Positions 18,969-27,577 of a DNA stretch of 64,000 bases are shown here, one piece after another. The notes beneath the pieces are model-generated. The model did not search any database and was not told the DNA's origin. It saw only the letters and a list, made by a program, of their open reading frames with translations. Source of the stretch: Nostoc sp. S4 (GTDB lineage Bacteria > Cyanobacteriota > Cyanobacteriia > Cyanobacteriales > Nostocaceae). Location: assembly GCA_029379225.1 (NCBI GenBank), contig JAQYWR010000033.1, positions 1 to 64,000 of the forward strand, read 5' to 3'. The position numbers and the translations under genes are program-made. Within the stretch, counting starts at the first letter, position 1. Each line of letters starts with the position of its first letter.

Positions 18969-19592
18969 ATGACGCCGCGACTGACTCAAGAGGAATTAAC
19001 ACAAATAGTCACTGAAGTAGAAAGTCTGCAAACGCGTCGAGAAGGGGAATTAGACCAACAGCAGGTTAAAGAAATTTTACAGGAGATGAATTTGTCTCCA
19101 GATTTATTAGACCAAGCAGTAATTCAGTTAAATCGTCGTCAAGCACTGTCAGTGCAGAAACGCCGGAATCGATGGATTACCTCTGGAGTAGTAGCACTCT
19201 TAGCGGTGGTGAGTGCATCTACAATATTTGTGATGCAGCAACATAATTCTGCACTCTCTCGTGTTTCTGCTCAACAAGACCGCATCACTTTAGCACAAAA
19301 TAATAATAGCAATATAAAAATAATTTCCCGCCAAACCAATCCAGAAATTTTTTACCGTGTCACTTTGAAGGATGCACCCTTAGGTCAAAAGCTGGCTCTG
19401 TCTTGTAATTGGATTGACCCAAACGGTCAAATTGTCAAGCAAAACAGCTATCAAACCCGCGCAATCAATATTTCTGTTTGGAATACCCAGTGTCGCTACA
19501 CGATTAATTCAGCTGCAACCGTTGGCAAATGGCAGGTACAAATGTTTTTAGAAGGTCGTAAAATTAGCGATCGAACTTTTGAAGTCAATTAG
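18969..19592 (+). CDS. Single-pass membrane protein with C-terminal beta domain, first gene of the AsnB/LysA-like unit
   Basis: A 207-residue protein of no named family I can assign. Residues 1-60 form a helical cytosolic region (ELTQIVTEVESLQTRREGEL, EILQEMNLSPDLLDQAVIQL). One membrane segment lies at about 70-90 (WITSGVVALLAVVSASTIFVM). The outer part (120-207) has two Cys residues (LSCNWIDPNGQ, WNTQCRYT) that could form a disulfide, and alternating beta strands ending in KWQVQMFLEGRKISDRTFEV. GGAGTTAAGCT precedes the ATG. Only 6 bp separate it from the AsnB-like gene, so they are almost surely co-transcribed. Confidence 0.7.
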   Translation: MTPRLTQEELTQIVTEVESLQTRREGELDQQQVKEILQEMNLSPDLLDQAVIQLNRRQALSVQKRRNRWITSGVVALLAVVSASTIFVMQQHNSALSRVSAQQDRITLAQNNNSNIKIISRQTNPEIFYRVTLKDAPLGQKLALSCNWIDPNGQIVKQNSYQTRAINISVWNTQCRYTINSAATVGKWQVQMFLEGRKISDRTFEVN

Positions 19593-19598
19593 TCCTAT

Positions 19599-21440
19599 AT
19601 GGACAACATCCCACGTCATTTTCTTGGGTATTGGGGCTACGGCGCTCAACATCAGTTGGAAGCGCTGTTAACTGGTATTGTGGAAAACCTCTCTCCAAAC
19701 CTCTCCCCTACAAGGGGAGAGGCTTTGAATTTTTTCCTAGCAAAGAAGGGGTTTGGTCTGGTTTTTACAGATGACTTGAAAAGTCAGTTCTCTCAACAAG
19801 AAAATCATCTGATTCCCATCTGGAATGTTGTTTATATCGGACTGGATAGAAATTATTCACTGTTACAAAATCAAATTGCTGGTGTTTCGGCGTCAGGAAT
19901 ATTCACTTCGCTTGATGCTTGGGTAAGTCTAGAAGAAAATAATTGCCTAATTTTGGGCAGAGAACCTTTCGGAAAGATGCCTTTGTATTGGACTGTGCAA
20001 GGACAAGTCATCTGGTTTGCAACCCAACTGCAACTACTCTTACCACTGCAACAAGCAGAAGTTAGCATTCCTGGCTTATACGGCTATAGCTGTTTTTCCT
20101 ACGTTCCAACACCTTTAACTCCGGTGAGGAAAGTGTTTGGAGTTCCGGCGGGGACTGAATTGGTTTGGCAGAGTAATTGTGAATTCGGTATCCTTCAAAC
20201 ACCTATATCTCAAAACATCAATTCGTGGCGACAAGACCCAGAACAGCTAACAGATGAAGCTAGGGCAATTGACGAATTGCAAATCCTGCTGAAAAATTCC
20301 ATTGAGCAACAAATTGCCGATTTAAAGGATGAGCCTGTTGGGGTGTTTCTCTCTGGCGGACTTGATTCTTCAATTGTGGCGGCGCTACTGGTACAAGCAG
20401 GGGTGAAAGTCCGCGCCTACACCTTAGATTTCGGTGATGCAGGCATTCCAGAATATCCCTATGCCGAACAAGTCGCCCAATTTCTGAAAATTCCTTTAGT
20501 AAAAGTGGCAGCAACGCCAAACCAGATCGAAAATGCCTTAATTCCTACGGTGGAAGCGTTGGATTTACCTTTTGGAGATGGGGTGTGTGTTCCGTTGTAT
20601 CTCTTATCTCAAAGAGCTAGTCAAGAAACCCAGGTAATTTTTAATGGGGAAGGTGGAGATCAATTATTTGCTGGTTGGACGAATAAACCTTTAATTGCCG
20701 CAGGTGTTTATCAGTCAGAAAATCCCGGTGGAGAGGAAACTTTTATCCAGCAATATCTCCGCACTTTTCATCGTCTTTGGGGATACGAATCTCAAGTTTA
20801 TCAGCCAGAAATATACACCGAGATAAAAAATTTAGATCCTGAAGATTGGCTGTTGGCGGCTCTAGATGTTACTGAGTGTCCATCTTTGCTGCATCGCCTC
20901 CGTCGTGCCAGTTTGATGCTCAAAGGAGCGCAGAATATTCATCCGCGTGCTACTGCTTTGGGGTTTGCTCATGGATTGTGGGTGCGATCGCCTTTTTGTA
21001 ACCTAGATTTAGCACAGTGGACATTTTGTTTGTCTGGAGAACTTTGCTTACAGGGAGCTTGTGAAAAATATATCCTTAAACGTGCTGGAGAAAATTGGCT
21101 ACCGCCGGAAATTGTCTGGCGACAAAAGCGTGGTATGGGAGTTCCTTTAACTTCTTGGTGTTTAAATGATTTTTGGCATCAACTTGGTGTCTGGCTAAAT
21201 CCACAAATATTGAGTGCTAACAATCATTTTTACCCCGACATCGCCGCTCAAATCGTTGAAGGTAAACTGGGAGCAGCTATTCAAGGTCGTCGGATTGGTG
21301 AGATTCTCTGGTTATTGATGATGTGGCAACTTTGGCGATCGCACTTCTTAAATGAAAAACTTAGCAAACAATCTTGGAATCATCCGTTTTGGTTACCTCG
21401 TTGGCTATGGAGGAATTACAGAATAATTTTTAATTCTTGA
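19599..21440 (+). CDS. Asparagine-synthetase-like ATP-dependent ligase without glutaminase cysteine
   Basis: A 613-residue protein with the two-domain layout of AsnB. The C-terminal ATP-pyrophosphatase domain is intact: LSGGLDSS near 251-258, VRAYTLDFG and GEGGDQLFAG near 350-359. The N-terminal Ntn-type domain starts MDNIPRHFLGYWG, with no Cys at position 2, so glutamine cannot supply ammonia in the usual way. This resembles beta-lactam synthetase or lasso-peptide McjC, which adenylate a carboxylate and use another nucleophile. Residues 31-43 (NLSPNLSPTRGEA) come from a palindromic repeat inserted in frame (19700-19722). The next gene, a LysA-like protein, begins 36 bp downstream. The product is unknown. 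Confidence 0.85.
   Translation: MDNIPRHFLGYWGYGAQHQLEALLTGIVENLSPNLSPTRGEALNFFLAKKGFGLVFTDDLKSQFSQQENHLIPIWNVVYIGLDRNYSLLQNQIAGVSASGIFTSLDAWVSLEENNCLILGREPFGKMPLYWTVQGQVIWFATQLQLLLPLQQAEVSIPGLYGYSCFSYVPTPLTPVRKVFGVPAGTELVWQSNCEFGILQTPISQNINSWRQDPEQLTDEARAIDELQILLKNSIEQQIADLKDEPVGVFLSGGLDSSIVAALLVQAGVKVRAYTLDFGDAGIPEYPYAEQVAQFLKIPLVKVAATPNQIENALIPTVEALDLPFGDGVCVPLYLLSQRASQETQVIFNGEGGDQLFAGWTNKPLIAAGVYQSENPGGEETFIQQYLRTFHRLWGYESQVYQPEIYTEIKNLDPEDWLLAALDVTECPSLLHRLRRASLMLKGAQNIHPRATALGFAHGLWVRSPFCNLDLAQWTFCLSGELCLQGACEKYILKRAGENWLPPEIVWRQKRGMGVPLTSWCLNDFWHQLGVWLNPQILSANNHFYPDIAAQIVEGKLGAAIQGRRIGEILWLLMMWQLWRSHFLNEKLSKQSWNHPFWLPRWLWRNYRIIFNS
19700..19722. repeat. Palindromic repeat inserted inside the AsnB-like coding region
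   Basis: CCTCTCCCCT (19700-19709) and AGGGGAGAGG (19713-19722) are exact inverted arms with a 3-nt loop. This is a common spacer repeat in many bacteria, here translated as LSPTRGE without breaking the frame. Confidence 0.8.
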
Positions 21441-21476
21441 TTAATAATTGATACACGTAACAACTCATTTTAAGTT

Positions 21477-22898
21477 ATGGAGAACAAGAAATTTTATGAC
21501 TTTCAAAATTCTTTTAGTCCCCCATTTTCTTGGGAACAGGCGCAGGAGTTACTGAGTAATTACGGTTCTCCGCTTTATGTTTATGATGGCGATCGCTTAC
21601 GCCAAACTATTGAATGTATTACTCAGGCTGTCAGCTATCCCCGGACGCTATTTCGCTTTGCCAGCGTGACTAATGGTAACATTGCACTGTTAAAAATTTT
21701 TCGCTCGGCTGGGTGGGGACTCCACGCTAATACACCAGGAGATATTTATCTGGGTTTGCAAGCAGGTTTTAATCCGAGCGAGATTGTTTATAGTGGTAGT
21801 AATTTAAACCGCACTGAGATGATACAAATTCTCAATTGGGGAGTCACAACTCTCAATTTAGATAGTTTGGATCAATTACAGTTGTGCTGCGAAGTCTTCA
21901 CTAACAAAATTAGCAAAAGCACGCTAAACCAAAATAATCTCCCTCATCCTCCTCATCCCCCCATCTCCCCACCCCGCTTGGGTTTACGCTTGAATTTGCC
22001 AGAAATTACCGGAGATAGCCGCATTGGTGTGCGTCCTGAGGAATTTGGTGAGGCGATCGCTTTAACTGGTGAGGTTGGACTGAAGCTGAGTGGTTTACAC
22101 TTTTATCGGGGGACAGGAACTAATGCTACAGCAGCTTTCACCGAGGTGATTGATAAAGTGATTGCTACAGCACAACTGTTACCAGATTGGGAATATCTAG
22201 ATTTTGGTGGTGGCTTTGGCTATCCTTATCGTCACAACAAAGTAGGGTTTGACTGGGAAATATTTGGAAGTGAGTTAACCGAGAGAATTGGGCGTTTAGG
22301 AAGGAAAATTGATTTGATAATTGAACCAGGACGAGCTGCGATCGCTGGATGTGCAACTTTGCTTGCTGAAGTTGTTTCTGTAAAATGGCAAGCAGACAAA
22401 CAAATTCTCGGAGTTGATACCACCGTTGCTAATCTTTCTGTACCTTCAGTACACGGTGGCTACCGAGAAATCACCGCTTGGAAAAAACAACTTCCCATCT
22501 CCCCATCTCCCCACTCTTGTACAGACGCGATTAATGAGCCAGCGCGTTGCGGGGGTTCCCACGCCACTTGCTTCAAGTCGGCAAAGCCGCCCAACACAGT
22601 GGCTCCCCGTTGTAGCGACTGGCGTCGCGTCTGTACCCACTCCCAATTTACAACTGATGTTTGTGGTAACACAACTTACTCCAGAGATTATTTAGGGAAA
22701 AATTGCCAACTCCCAGCATTAGAAATTGGTGATGTTATTGCCATTTTAGATGTGGGTGCTTATGGCTATGCTATGTCATCTCACTTTTTACACCGCCCTA
22801 AACCTGCGGAAGTATTGTTAGGAAATGGCAGACACCGCTTAATTCGTCAACGAGAAGACTACAATGTTCTGCTGAAAAATCAAGTGCAGGATGACTAA
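21477..22898 (+). CDS. LysA-like PLP-fold III decarboxylase homologue lacking the PLP lysine
   Basis: A 473-residue relative of diaminopimelate/ornithine-type decarboxylases. GGGFGY near 244 (phosphate loop), EPGR at 283-286 and VGAYGYAMSSHF near the end (GAY motif) are family features. Where LysA has the Schiff-base Lys in FAxKAxSN, this protein reads FASVTNGN, with Val64 at the Lys position. The CES motif is also altered (VCGNTTYSRD). It is probably not a normal decarboxylase; it may bind PLP weakly, use another cofactor or be a structural partner. Two in-frame insertions occur: Pro-rich residues 154-166 and about 40 residues from a repeat (22519-22636). It is most likely co-transcribed with the AsnB-like gene. 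Confidence 0.85.
   Translation: MENKKFYDFQNSFSPPFSWEQAQELLSNYGSPLYVYDGDRLRQTIECITQAVSYPRTLFRFASVTNGNIALLKIFRSAGWGLHANTPGDIYLGLQAGFNPSEIVYSGSNLNRTEMIQILNWGVTTLNLDSLDQLQLCCEVFTNKISKSTLNQNNLPHPPHPPISPPRLGLRLNLPEITGDSRIGVRPEEFGEAIALTGEVGLKLSGLHFYRGTGTNATAAFTEVIDKVIATAQLLPDWEYLDFGGGFGYPYRHNKVGFDWEIFGSELTERIGRLGRKIDLIIEPGRAAIAGCATLLAEVVSVKWQADKQILGVDTTVANLSVPSVHGGYREITAWKKQLPISPSPHSCTDAINEPARCGGSHATCFKSAKPPNTVAPRCSDWRRVCTHSQFTTDVCGNTTYSRDYLGKNCQLPALEIGDVIAILDVGAYGYAMSSHFLHRPKPAEVLLGNGRHRLIRQREDYNVLLKNQVQDD
22519..22636. mobile_element. 118-bp palindromic element inserted in frame in the LysA-like gene
   Basis: GTACAGACGCGA (22519-22530) and TCGCGTCTGTAC (22625-22636) are exact 12-bp terminal inverted repeats. 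CCACTC occurs just outside both ends (22511-22516, 22637-22642), a possible target duplication. If so, the net gain is 126 bp, or 42 codons. The core GAGCCAGCGCGTTGCGGGGG matches the repeat at 14068. It is non-coding in origin but is now translated. Confidence 0.8.
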
Positions 22899-22927
22899 AG
22901 ATTTACTATTAATATCTAATCAAACTT

Positions 22928-24229
22928 ATGAAGTGTATTCAATGCGGAACTGATAATAAATTAAAAGACAGAACAGTTAATCAAGGTCGGTGTATAAAAT
23001 GTAATCATCCGTTTGCTTTTGAACCGACTAGTATGGGTAAAGTTAAAATTACTGACCCGATGTTTGCTAAAGTTTTATCTGATATTTCTGCTAATAATAC
23101 TTTGTTCTTTACACAAAAACAACTTTTTTATTTTTTTAATTCTCGTCTTGGGACTAAATCCGTTACTTCAATATTTAGTTTGTTGTTAGGTTATTTATTC
23201 TTTAGTCTAATAATAGGTTTTACATCGGCTAATTTTACTAGTGGTAATCAAGAAATTATTGCCTTAGTATTATTTATTTTTAACTCATTTTATATTTTCA
23301 ATATTTTTAAAACTAGCGATTCTAGTAAACTTAGTCCTAAAAATCGCAGAGCTAATGCCAGAGTTTTACAAATTATTGGAATTCTCATTCTCAGTGGGGG
23401 AATTTATACCAGTATATTAGTTATAACTTCATTCTATGCCTTTACCTTGAGTGTCCTCATGGGAATGGTATCAATATACTTGGGAACTCAACAGTTACAA
23501 AATCCCAAACTATCAACACAGGAATTATTATTTTCTGAAAACGATTTTACCAATTGGGTAAATCGCTGGCAACAAATAAATGGTTTAATTACCAAAATTC
23601 TTCCTTCCCCACGGGAAGATAATACCCTCGCTACATTTAATCCTGATGTTACTGCTTACAGTTTTGATAGATTAGTTGTTTGCGATCGCGCTACTATTGC
23701 TCAACTATTAATCGCTAATAATTTCCATTTTGAAAATAACTGTGCAATTTTAAGCATCACTGGTTATCCTCAAAGAATTTTTGAAACTATGATGCAAATG
23801 CTACATCGCAATCCTGATTTGAAAGTCTATGCGTTCCATGATTGCAGTCCCCAGGGAATCGGTTTAGTTCATCATCTACGCACTAGTCCTAAATGGTTCC
23901 AAGATAGCAATATTGTAATTATTGATATTGGACTAACACCACGTCAAATTATTGCTGCTAAGCGGGGAATGTTCATTCAATCCTCTCCAGAATCGGCGCA
24001 AACAGCTAAAAAACTAGTAACAGAAATTCGTCAAAACTTATCTGCTGAAGAAATCCAATTTTTGGAATCTGGAAAGTTTGTGGAATTGGAATCTTTCACT
24101 CCCCAAAGACTTATTCAAGTTCTACAAAAGAGTATTGCTGGTAGTCAAAATATAGAAAGTGATGACGGTGGCTTGTTTTTAGCCAGCGATACAGGAAATG
24201 ATATGTATGTTGTTCAAAGTTTTGGTTAA
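22928..24229 (+). CDS. Zinc-ribbon membrane protein with Toprim-like C-terminal domain
   Basis: A 433-residue protein of no named family I recognise. Residues 3-26 form a zinc ribbon (CIQCG and CIKCN pairs). Four to five hydrophobic segments cover about 80-195 (LLGYLFFSLIIGF, IIALVLFIFNSFYIF, IIGILILSGG, FTLSVLMGMVSIYLG). The soluble C-terminal part at 235-345 reads LVVCDRATIAQLL, SITGYPQRIFETM and LKVYAFHDCSPQGIGL, which resembles the Toprim fold of Spo11/topoisomerase VI A subunits, with GYP and DCSPQGI in the positions of GxP and DxDPxG. The likeness is inference. It begins 29 bp after the LysA-like gene and may be the last gene of that operon. Confidence 0.7.
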   Translation: MKCIQCGTDNKLKDRTVNQGRCIKCNHPFAFEPTSMGKVKITDPMFAKVLSDISANNTLFFTQKQLFYFFNSRLGTKSVTSIFSLLLGYLFFSLIIGFTSANFTSGNQEIIALVLFIFNSFYIFNIFKTSDSSKLSPKNRRANARVLQIIGILILSGGIYTSILVITSFYAFTLSVLMGMVSIYLGTQQLQNPKLSTQELLFSENDFTNWVNRWQQINGLITKILPSPREDNTLATFNPDVTAYSFDRLVVCDRATIAQLLIANNFHFENNCAILSITGYPQRIFETMMQMLHRNPDLKVYAFHDCSPQGIGLVHHLRTSPKWFQDSNIVIIDIGLTPRQIIAAKRGMFIQSSPESAQTAKKLVTEIRQNLSAEEIQFLESGKFVELESFTPQRLIQVLQKSIAGSQNIESDDGGLFLASDTGNDMYVVQSFG

Positions 24230-24411
24230 TATTATAGTAATTAGCTTTTGGTATATTTTAGCACTAAAACAAGGTGGTGAGTTGGCGATCGCAATTCCGC
24301 CAAAGCAGTAACCATCATTGATATAACTTATATTTAACCTTTTCTTAACCAAAAATTAATTTAGTAGTTGTTAACTGATATTAAATTCACTTTTTGCTGC
24401 AACATTTGACT

Positions 24412-24451
24412 ATCCCTCCAAAAACCTAAAATTTACAGGAGTTGGAGGGAT
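24412..24451. terminator. Inverted repeat between convergent genes
   Basis: ATCCCTCCAA (24412-24421) is the exact reverse complement of TTGGAGGGAT (24442-24451), with a 20-nt loop. It lies between the convergent zinc-ribbon and RDD genes and may end both transcripts. No U-run follows directly. Confidence 0.5.
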
Positions 24452-24600
24452 TACTTCTACTGTTCTAGTGCAAAGCTATGATAACTAACGGGACTGACAA
24501 ATAAAAAATACCCCTTACTTGCACTCAACAGTCACCAGTCATCAATCACCAACTTCAAATAGTAGTTGTTATTTCTTGCAATTCTTTAAGTGTTTACTAT

Positions 24601-25386
24601 TTAAAATTCTTGCTGTTGATAAACAAGGTAAATAGCTTCTAAAAATATATCCGGTGTTACGGTTGATGGCAACTGTTCTAAATTAATAATAGATTTAACT
24701 TGCTCAGCTAACTTTAAAGATAGTGATGCTCTGGCTTTTAATGACATTGCACTACGTCGTTGCAAATATTCACGAATTACAGCAAAATCATCAGGTAATA
24801 ATTGAGATAAATTGGCATTTTGTAGTAACTCATTATGGAGTATTTTTGCTTGGTCTGAAATTGTGAATGTTGTCGATCCGGTGTTTGGTTCGGCTTGAAT
24901 CACAATTGTACCAGCAGCTAAATCACCCAAGCGCTTTTCTTGGCTACCTAACATAATTAAAAAAGCGCCAATAAACAAAGTTTCATCAAAGGGTCGTAAT
25001 AAAGCACGTAATGTTGCTTGTTGTAGCCCGATGAGTCTACCATCATCTCGAACCACGCGAATTTTAGCAATACGTTTACCAGGGGTTTGTCCAAACCATA
25101 AAGTTTCAAAAAATACGAAATAGCCAATATAAATTGCAAAGGCGATAAAGAAGACAATTGCTAACAGCCAAAGTCCTATATTTTGAGTATTTGTAATCAA
25201 ACCTTTGAGAAAATTGGACAGTTGTGTTGAGAAGAAAGCCCAGGTCAAAAAAAACACTGACAAAGTTACACCTAACACTATATAGTCAATCAGCAATGCT
25301 AAAGCTCGATTGCCGATTCCTGCTAAAGTGAATTCCAGTTCTACACTTTCTGGAGTCTGGAATGTGATGCGATTAAAAAAGCGCAT
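24601..25386 (-). CDS. RDD-family membrane protein
   Basis: A 261-residue protein with an RDD domain in its N-terminal 150 residues. The domain is named for Arg and two Asp; here they sit near GIGNRALALLIDYIVLG and VRDDGRLIGLQQATLRALLRP. Four hydrophobic segments are visible. PGKRIAKIRV is the standard loop motif. The C-terminal 90 residues are soluble and helical (REYLQRRSAMSLKARASLSL). RDD proteins are thought to move ions or small solutes. It lies 45 bp behind the gene at 25432-26277 on the same strand, and a SpoIIM-like gene is divergent. RDD, a second membrane protein and SpoIIM often occur together in bacteria. Confidence 0.88.
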   Translation of the reverse strand: MRFFNRITFQTPESVELEFTLAGIGNRALALLIDYIVLGVTLSVFFLTWAFFSTQLSNFLKGLITNTQNIGLWLLAIVFFIAFAIYIGYFVFFETLWFGQTPGKRIAKIRVVRDDGRLIGLQQATLRALLRPFDETLFIGAFLIMLGSQEKRLGDLAAGTIVIQAEPNTGSTTFTISDQAKILHNELLQNANLSQLLPDDFAVIREYLQRRSAMSLKARASLSLKLAEQVKSIINLEQLPSTVTPDIFLEAIYLVYQQQEF

Positions 25387-25431
25387 ATCCGAACTAATAA
25401 GAAATTAATAAAGTTGAATTCAGGTATTGAG

Positions 25432-26277
25432 TTAACGAAAATCCTCAGAAGGAGGTTGTCGTAACTGCAAACCCAAACCTTCACGCCGACTACACAAGTC
25501 CAAGTATAAAACAGCTTTGAGTGCTTGCCAGAATGGCATCACAAAAGCTCCACCTACTAAGGTACCAATCCAAGAAATAAAATACACAATTGAGTAGATA
25601 GTAGAGCCTTGCTCAAGTTTTAAGAGAAATAAGTTGGGTATATAGTTAAATACAAAGACTATTGGAAATGTCACCAAAAAAGCAACTAAAACTACAGCTT
25701 GAATACGAAATACTGAGGCTTTAGTTAACTCCCAACTTCTGGCAATACTTTCGGCACCATTAATATTTTCCTCAACAGCTAGGGGAACTTCAGCGACTAC
25801 CCAACGCGAGTAAAACCAGGTTGTTCCTAGTAGCACAATTAATACCGTTATAATAACTGCCAATGTGCCTATAACTATAATGCGCGAACTACCTAATATC
25901 CTTCCTAATGCTACGCCCAGCAAGCCAGCTATCATACCACCAACGAGCGCTAATCCGAAATAAATGAGTGCTAAAGATATTCCTACTTGGAAAGCAACTC
26001 TAAAAAATGACCAAAGGCGTGAATCAACATGGCTTCTAGCAGATTGGACACTTTCAGGTTGGTAAACCAATTCTTTAAAAGCCAAACGGGAAATTAATCC
26101 AGAAATCACAGCATATTTTGCCCAGCCATAGACTGGGACAAAAATCCACAAGTGAGCGATCGCAGACAGATTAAGATAGGTTGCAAGATGAGAACGATAC
26201 AATCGCACCCCAGCACTGACAACGTTACCGATACTTAGTGGTTGTATGCGACCGGGAGAGCCAAAATTTTCAGACAT
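25432..26277 (-). CDS. Multi-spanning membrane protein (DUF975/GDPD-membrane-like)
   Basis: A 281-residue protein with about six hydrophobic stretches, including LALIYFGLALVGGMIAGLLG, IIVIGTLAVIITVLIVLLG and VVLVAFLVTFPIVFVF. The N-terminus (RIQPLSIGNVVSAGVRLYRS) is the start seen in membrane proteins of the GDPD-membrane or DUF975 type. The enzyme part that sometimes follows is absent. It is transcribed with the RDD gene (45 bp gap) and is divergent to the SpoIIM-like gene, 80 bp away. Function unknown; a role at the cell envelope together with the RDD protein is the simplest reading. Confidence 0.7.
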   Translation of the reverse strand: MSENFGSPGRIQPLSIGNVVSAGVRLYRSHLATYLNLSAIAHLWIFVPVYGWAKYAVISGLISRLAFKELVYQPESVQSARSHVDSRLWSFFRVAFQVGISLALIYFGLALVGGMIAGLLGVALGRILGSSRIIVIGTLAVIITVLIVLLGTTWFYSRWVVAEVPLAVEENINGAESIARSWELTKASVFRIQAVVLVAFLVTFPIVFVFNYIPNLFLLKLEQGSTIYSIVYFISWIGTLVGGAFVMPFWQALKAVLYLDLCSRREGLGLQLRQPPSEDFR

Positions 26278-26357
26278 AATACCAAATTTACCCTGAAAGT
26301 ACGGATCTGAATTTGAGGCTATCTTAAGCTAAGTTAAAGTCAGTGTTCCTAAAATTC

Positions 26358-27311
26358 ATGAATATTCAACGTTGGATTGCACGACGAGAACCGAATTGGC
26401 AGCGTTTGAATGCCCTATTAAAGCAGGTAGAAAAGAAAGGACTAAAGTCTCTACGGGCAGGCGAAATTAGAGAGTTAGCTAGTTTATATCGTTCAGTAAC
26501 GGCGGATTTAGCTCGTGCGCGCACTCAGCAAATCAGCAATACTTTGATACAAAGTTTACAATCTTTAACAACTCGTGCTTATACGCAGATTTACCAAGGT
26601 TCGCGGCGACAGGAATGGCAGGCAGTTTTAGAATTCTATCGTTGGGGATTACCATCTGTAGTTCAAAAAACATTTGCATATATCGCTTTGGCAATAGCGC
26701 TGTTTTTACTGGGTGGAGTAGTGGCTTGGTGGTATTCCTGGCAAAATCCTAGCTTTATGTCCTTGATTGTACCGGAAAACTTGATTACCAAGGTACGAGA
26801 TGAGCATAAATTGTGGATGGGGTCAATTGTTGGCATTGAACCTTTGGCATCCAGCAGCATTACGATCAATAATCTGTCAGTGTCTTTTGGGGCTGTTGCT
26901 GGTGGGATTACAGCTGGGGTATACACAGCTTATTTGATGATATTTAATGGTTTATTAATTGGTGCTGTTGGTACTTTAGTTGCTCAAAATAATTTAGCTT
27001 ATCCTTTTTGGGCATTTGTATTTGGGCATGGTTCCTTAGAACTGCCGGCGATATTTTTTGCTGGAGGTGCAGGATTTTTATTAGCAAGAGCAATTTTATT
27101 TCCTAGCAAATATCGCCGAGGGGATGCACTTAAATTTTATGGTAATCAGGCAGTGCAGTTAGTATTTGGGATTGTACCAATGTTGATGATTGCAGGTGCG
27201 ATCGAAGGATTTTTTTCGCCTAATCCGAACATTCCCGATTCGATTAAATATTTAGTAGGAATGGGATTATTTGTACTTTTAGTGCTGTATTGTAATCGCA
27301 AGCAAACGTGA
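26358..27311 (+). CDS. SpoIIM-like (stage II sporulation protein M) membrane protein
   Basis: A 317-residue protein of the SpoIIM/DUF95 group. The N-terminal helical region (MNIQRWIARREPNWQRLNAL, RSVTADLARAR) is the usual start in cyanobacterial members, so the ATG at 26358 is preferred to an upstream GTG at 26343. Five or six membrane segments follow, with the family's FGHGSLELPAIFFAGGAGF near residue 225. In spore formers SpoIIM works with SpoIID and SpoIIP at the septum, but those are not here, and non-sporulating bacteria use homologues in unknown envelope roles. It is divergent from the RDD pair. Confidence 0.88.
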   Translation: MNIQRWIARREPNWQRLNALLKQVEKKGLKSLRAGEIRELASLYRSVTADLARARTQQISNTLIQSLQSLTTRAYTQIYQGSRRQEWQAVLEFYRWGLPSVVQKTFAYIALAIALFLLGGVVAWWYSWQNPSFMSLIVPENLITKVRDEHKLWMGSIVGIEPLASSSITINNLSVSFGAVAGGITAGVYTAYLMIFNGLLIGAVGTLVAQNNLAYPFWAFVFGHGSLELPAIFFAGGAGFLLARAILFPSKYRRGDALKFYGNQAVQLVFGIVPMLMIAGAIEGFFSPNPNIPDSIKYLVGMGLFVLLVLYCNRKQT

Positions 27312-27493
27312 AAGAATTAATTCACTTTGGGAGAGTGGAGAGTGGGTAGATGAGGGAGCAGTCTTTCTGCTGTGCCCTCCTGCCTCTTTGCATCCCTCAT
27401 ACCCAATGATTATATGAGCGATCGCTCCTTGAGAAAATTTTTATCCATTGATAAGTAGAACGACTAAATTAAACCTAACTTGAGATTATTGGG

Positions 27494-27551
27494 TTTCGAC
27501 TGCGCTCAACCCCCTTCTAGTCAGGCTGCCGAGCATTGAGGGAAGTCGAAA
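27494..27551. repeat. Dispersed inverted repeat with TTTCGAC ends
   Basis: TTTCGACTGCGCTCAAC (27494-27510) and ATTGAGGGAAGTCGAAA (27535-27551) are imperfect inverted arms of a repeat common in Nostoc-type spacers. It has no coding role. Confidence 0.65.
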
Positions 27552-27577
27552 TACGTCTTCTAAATAATTGTGTCCAC

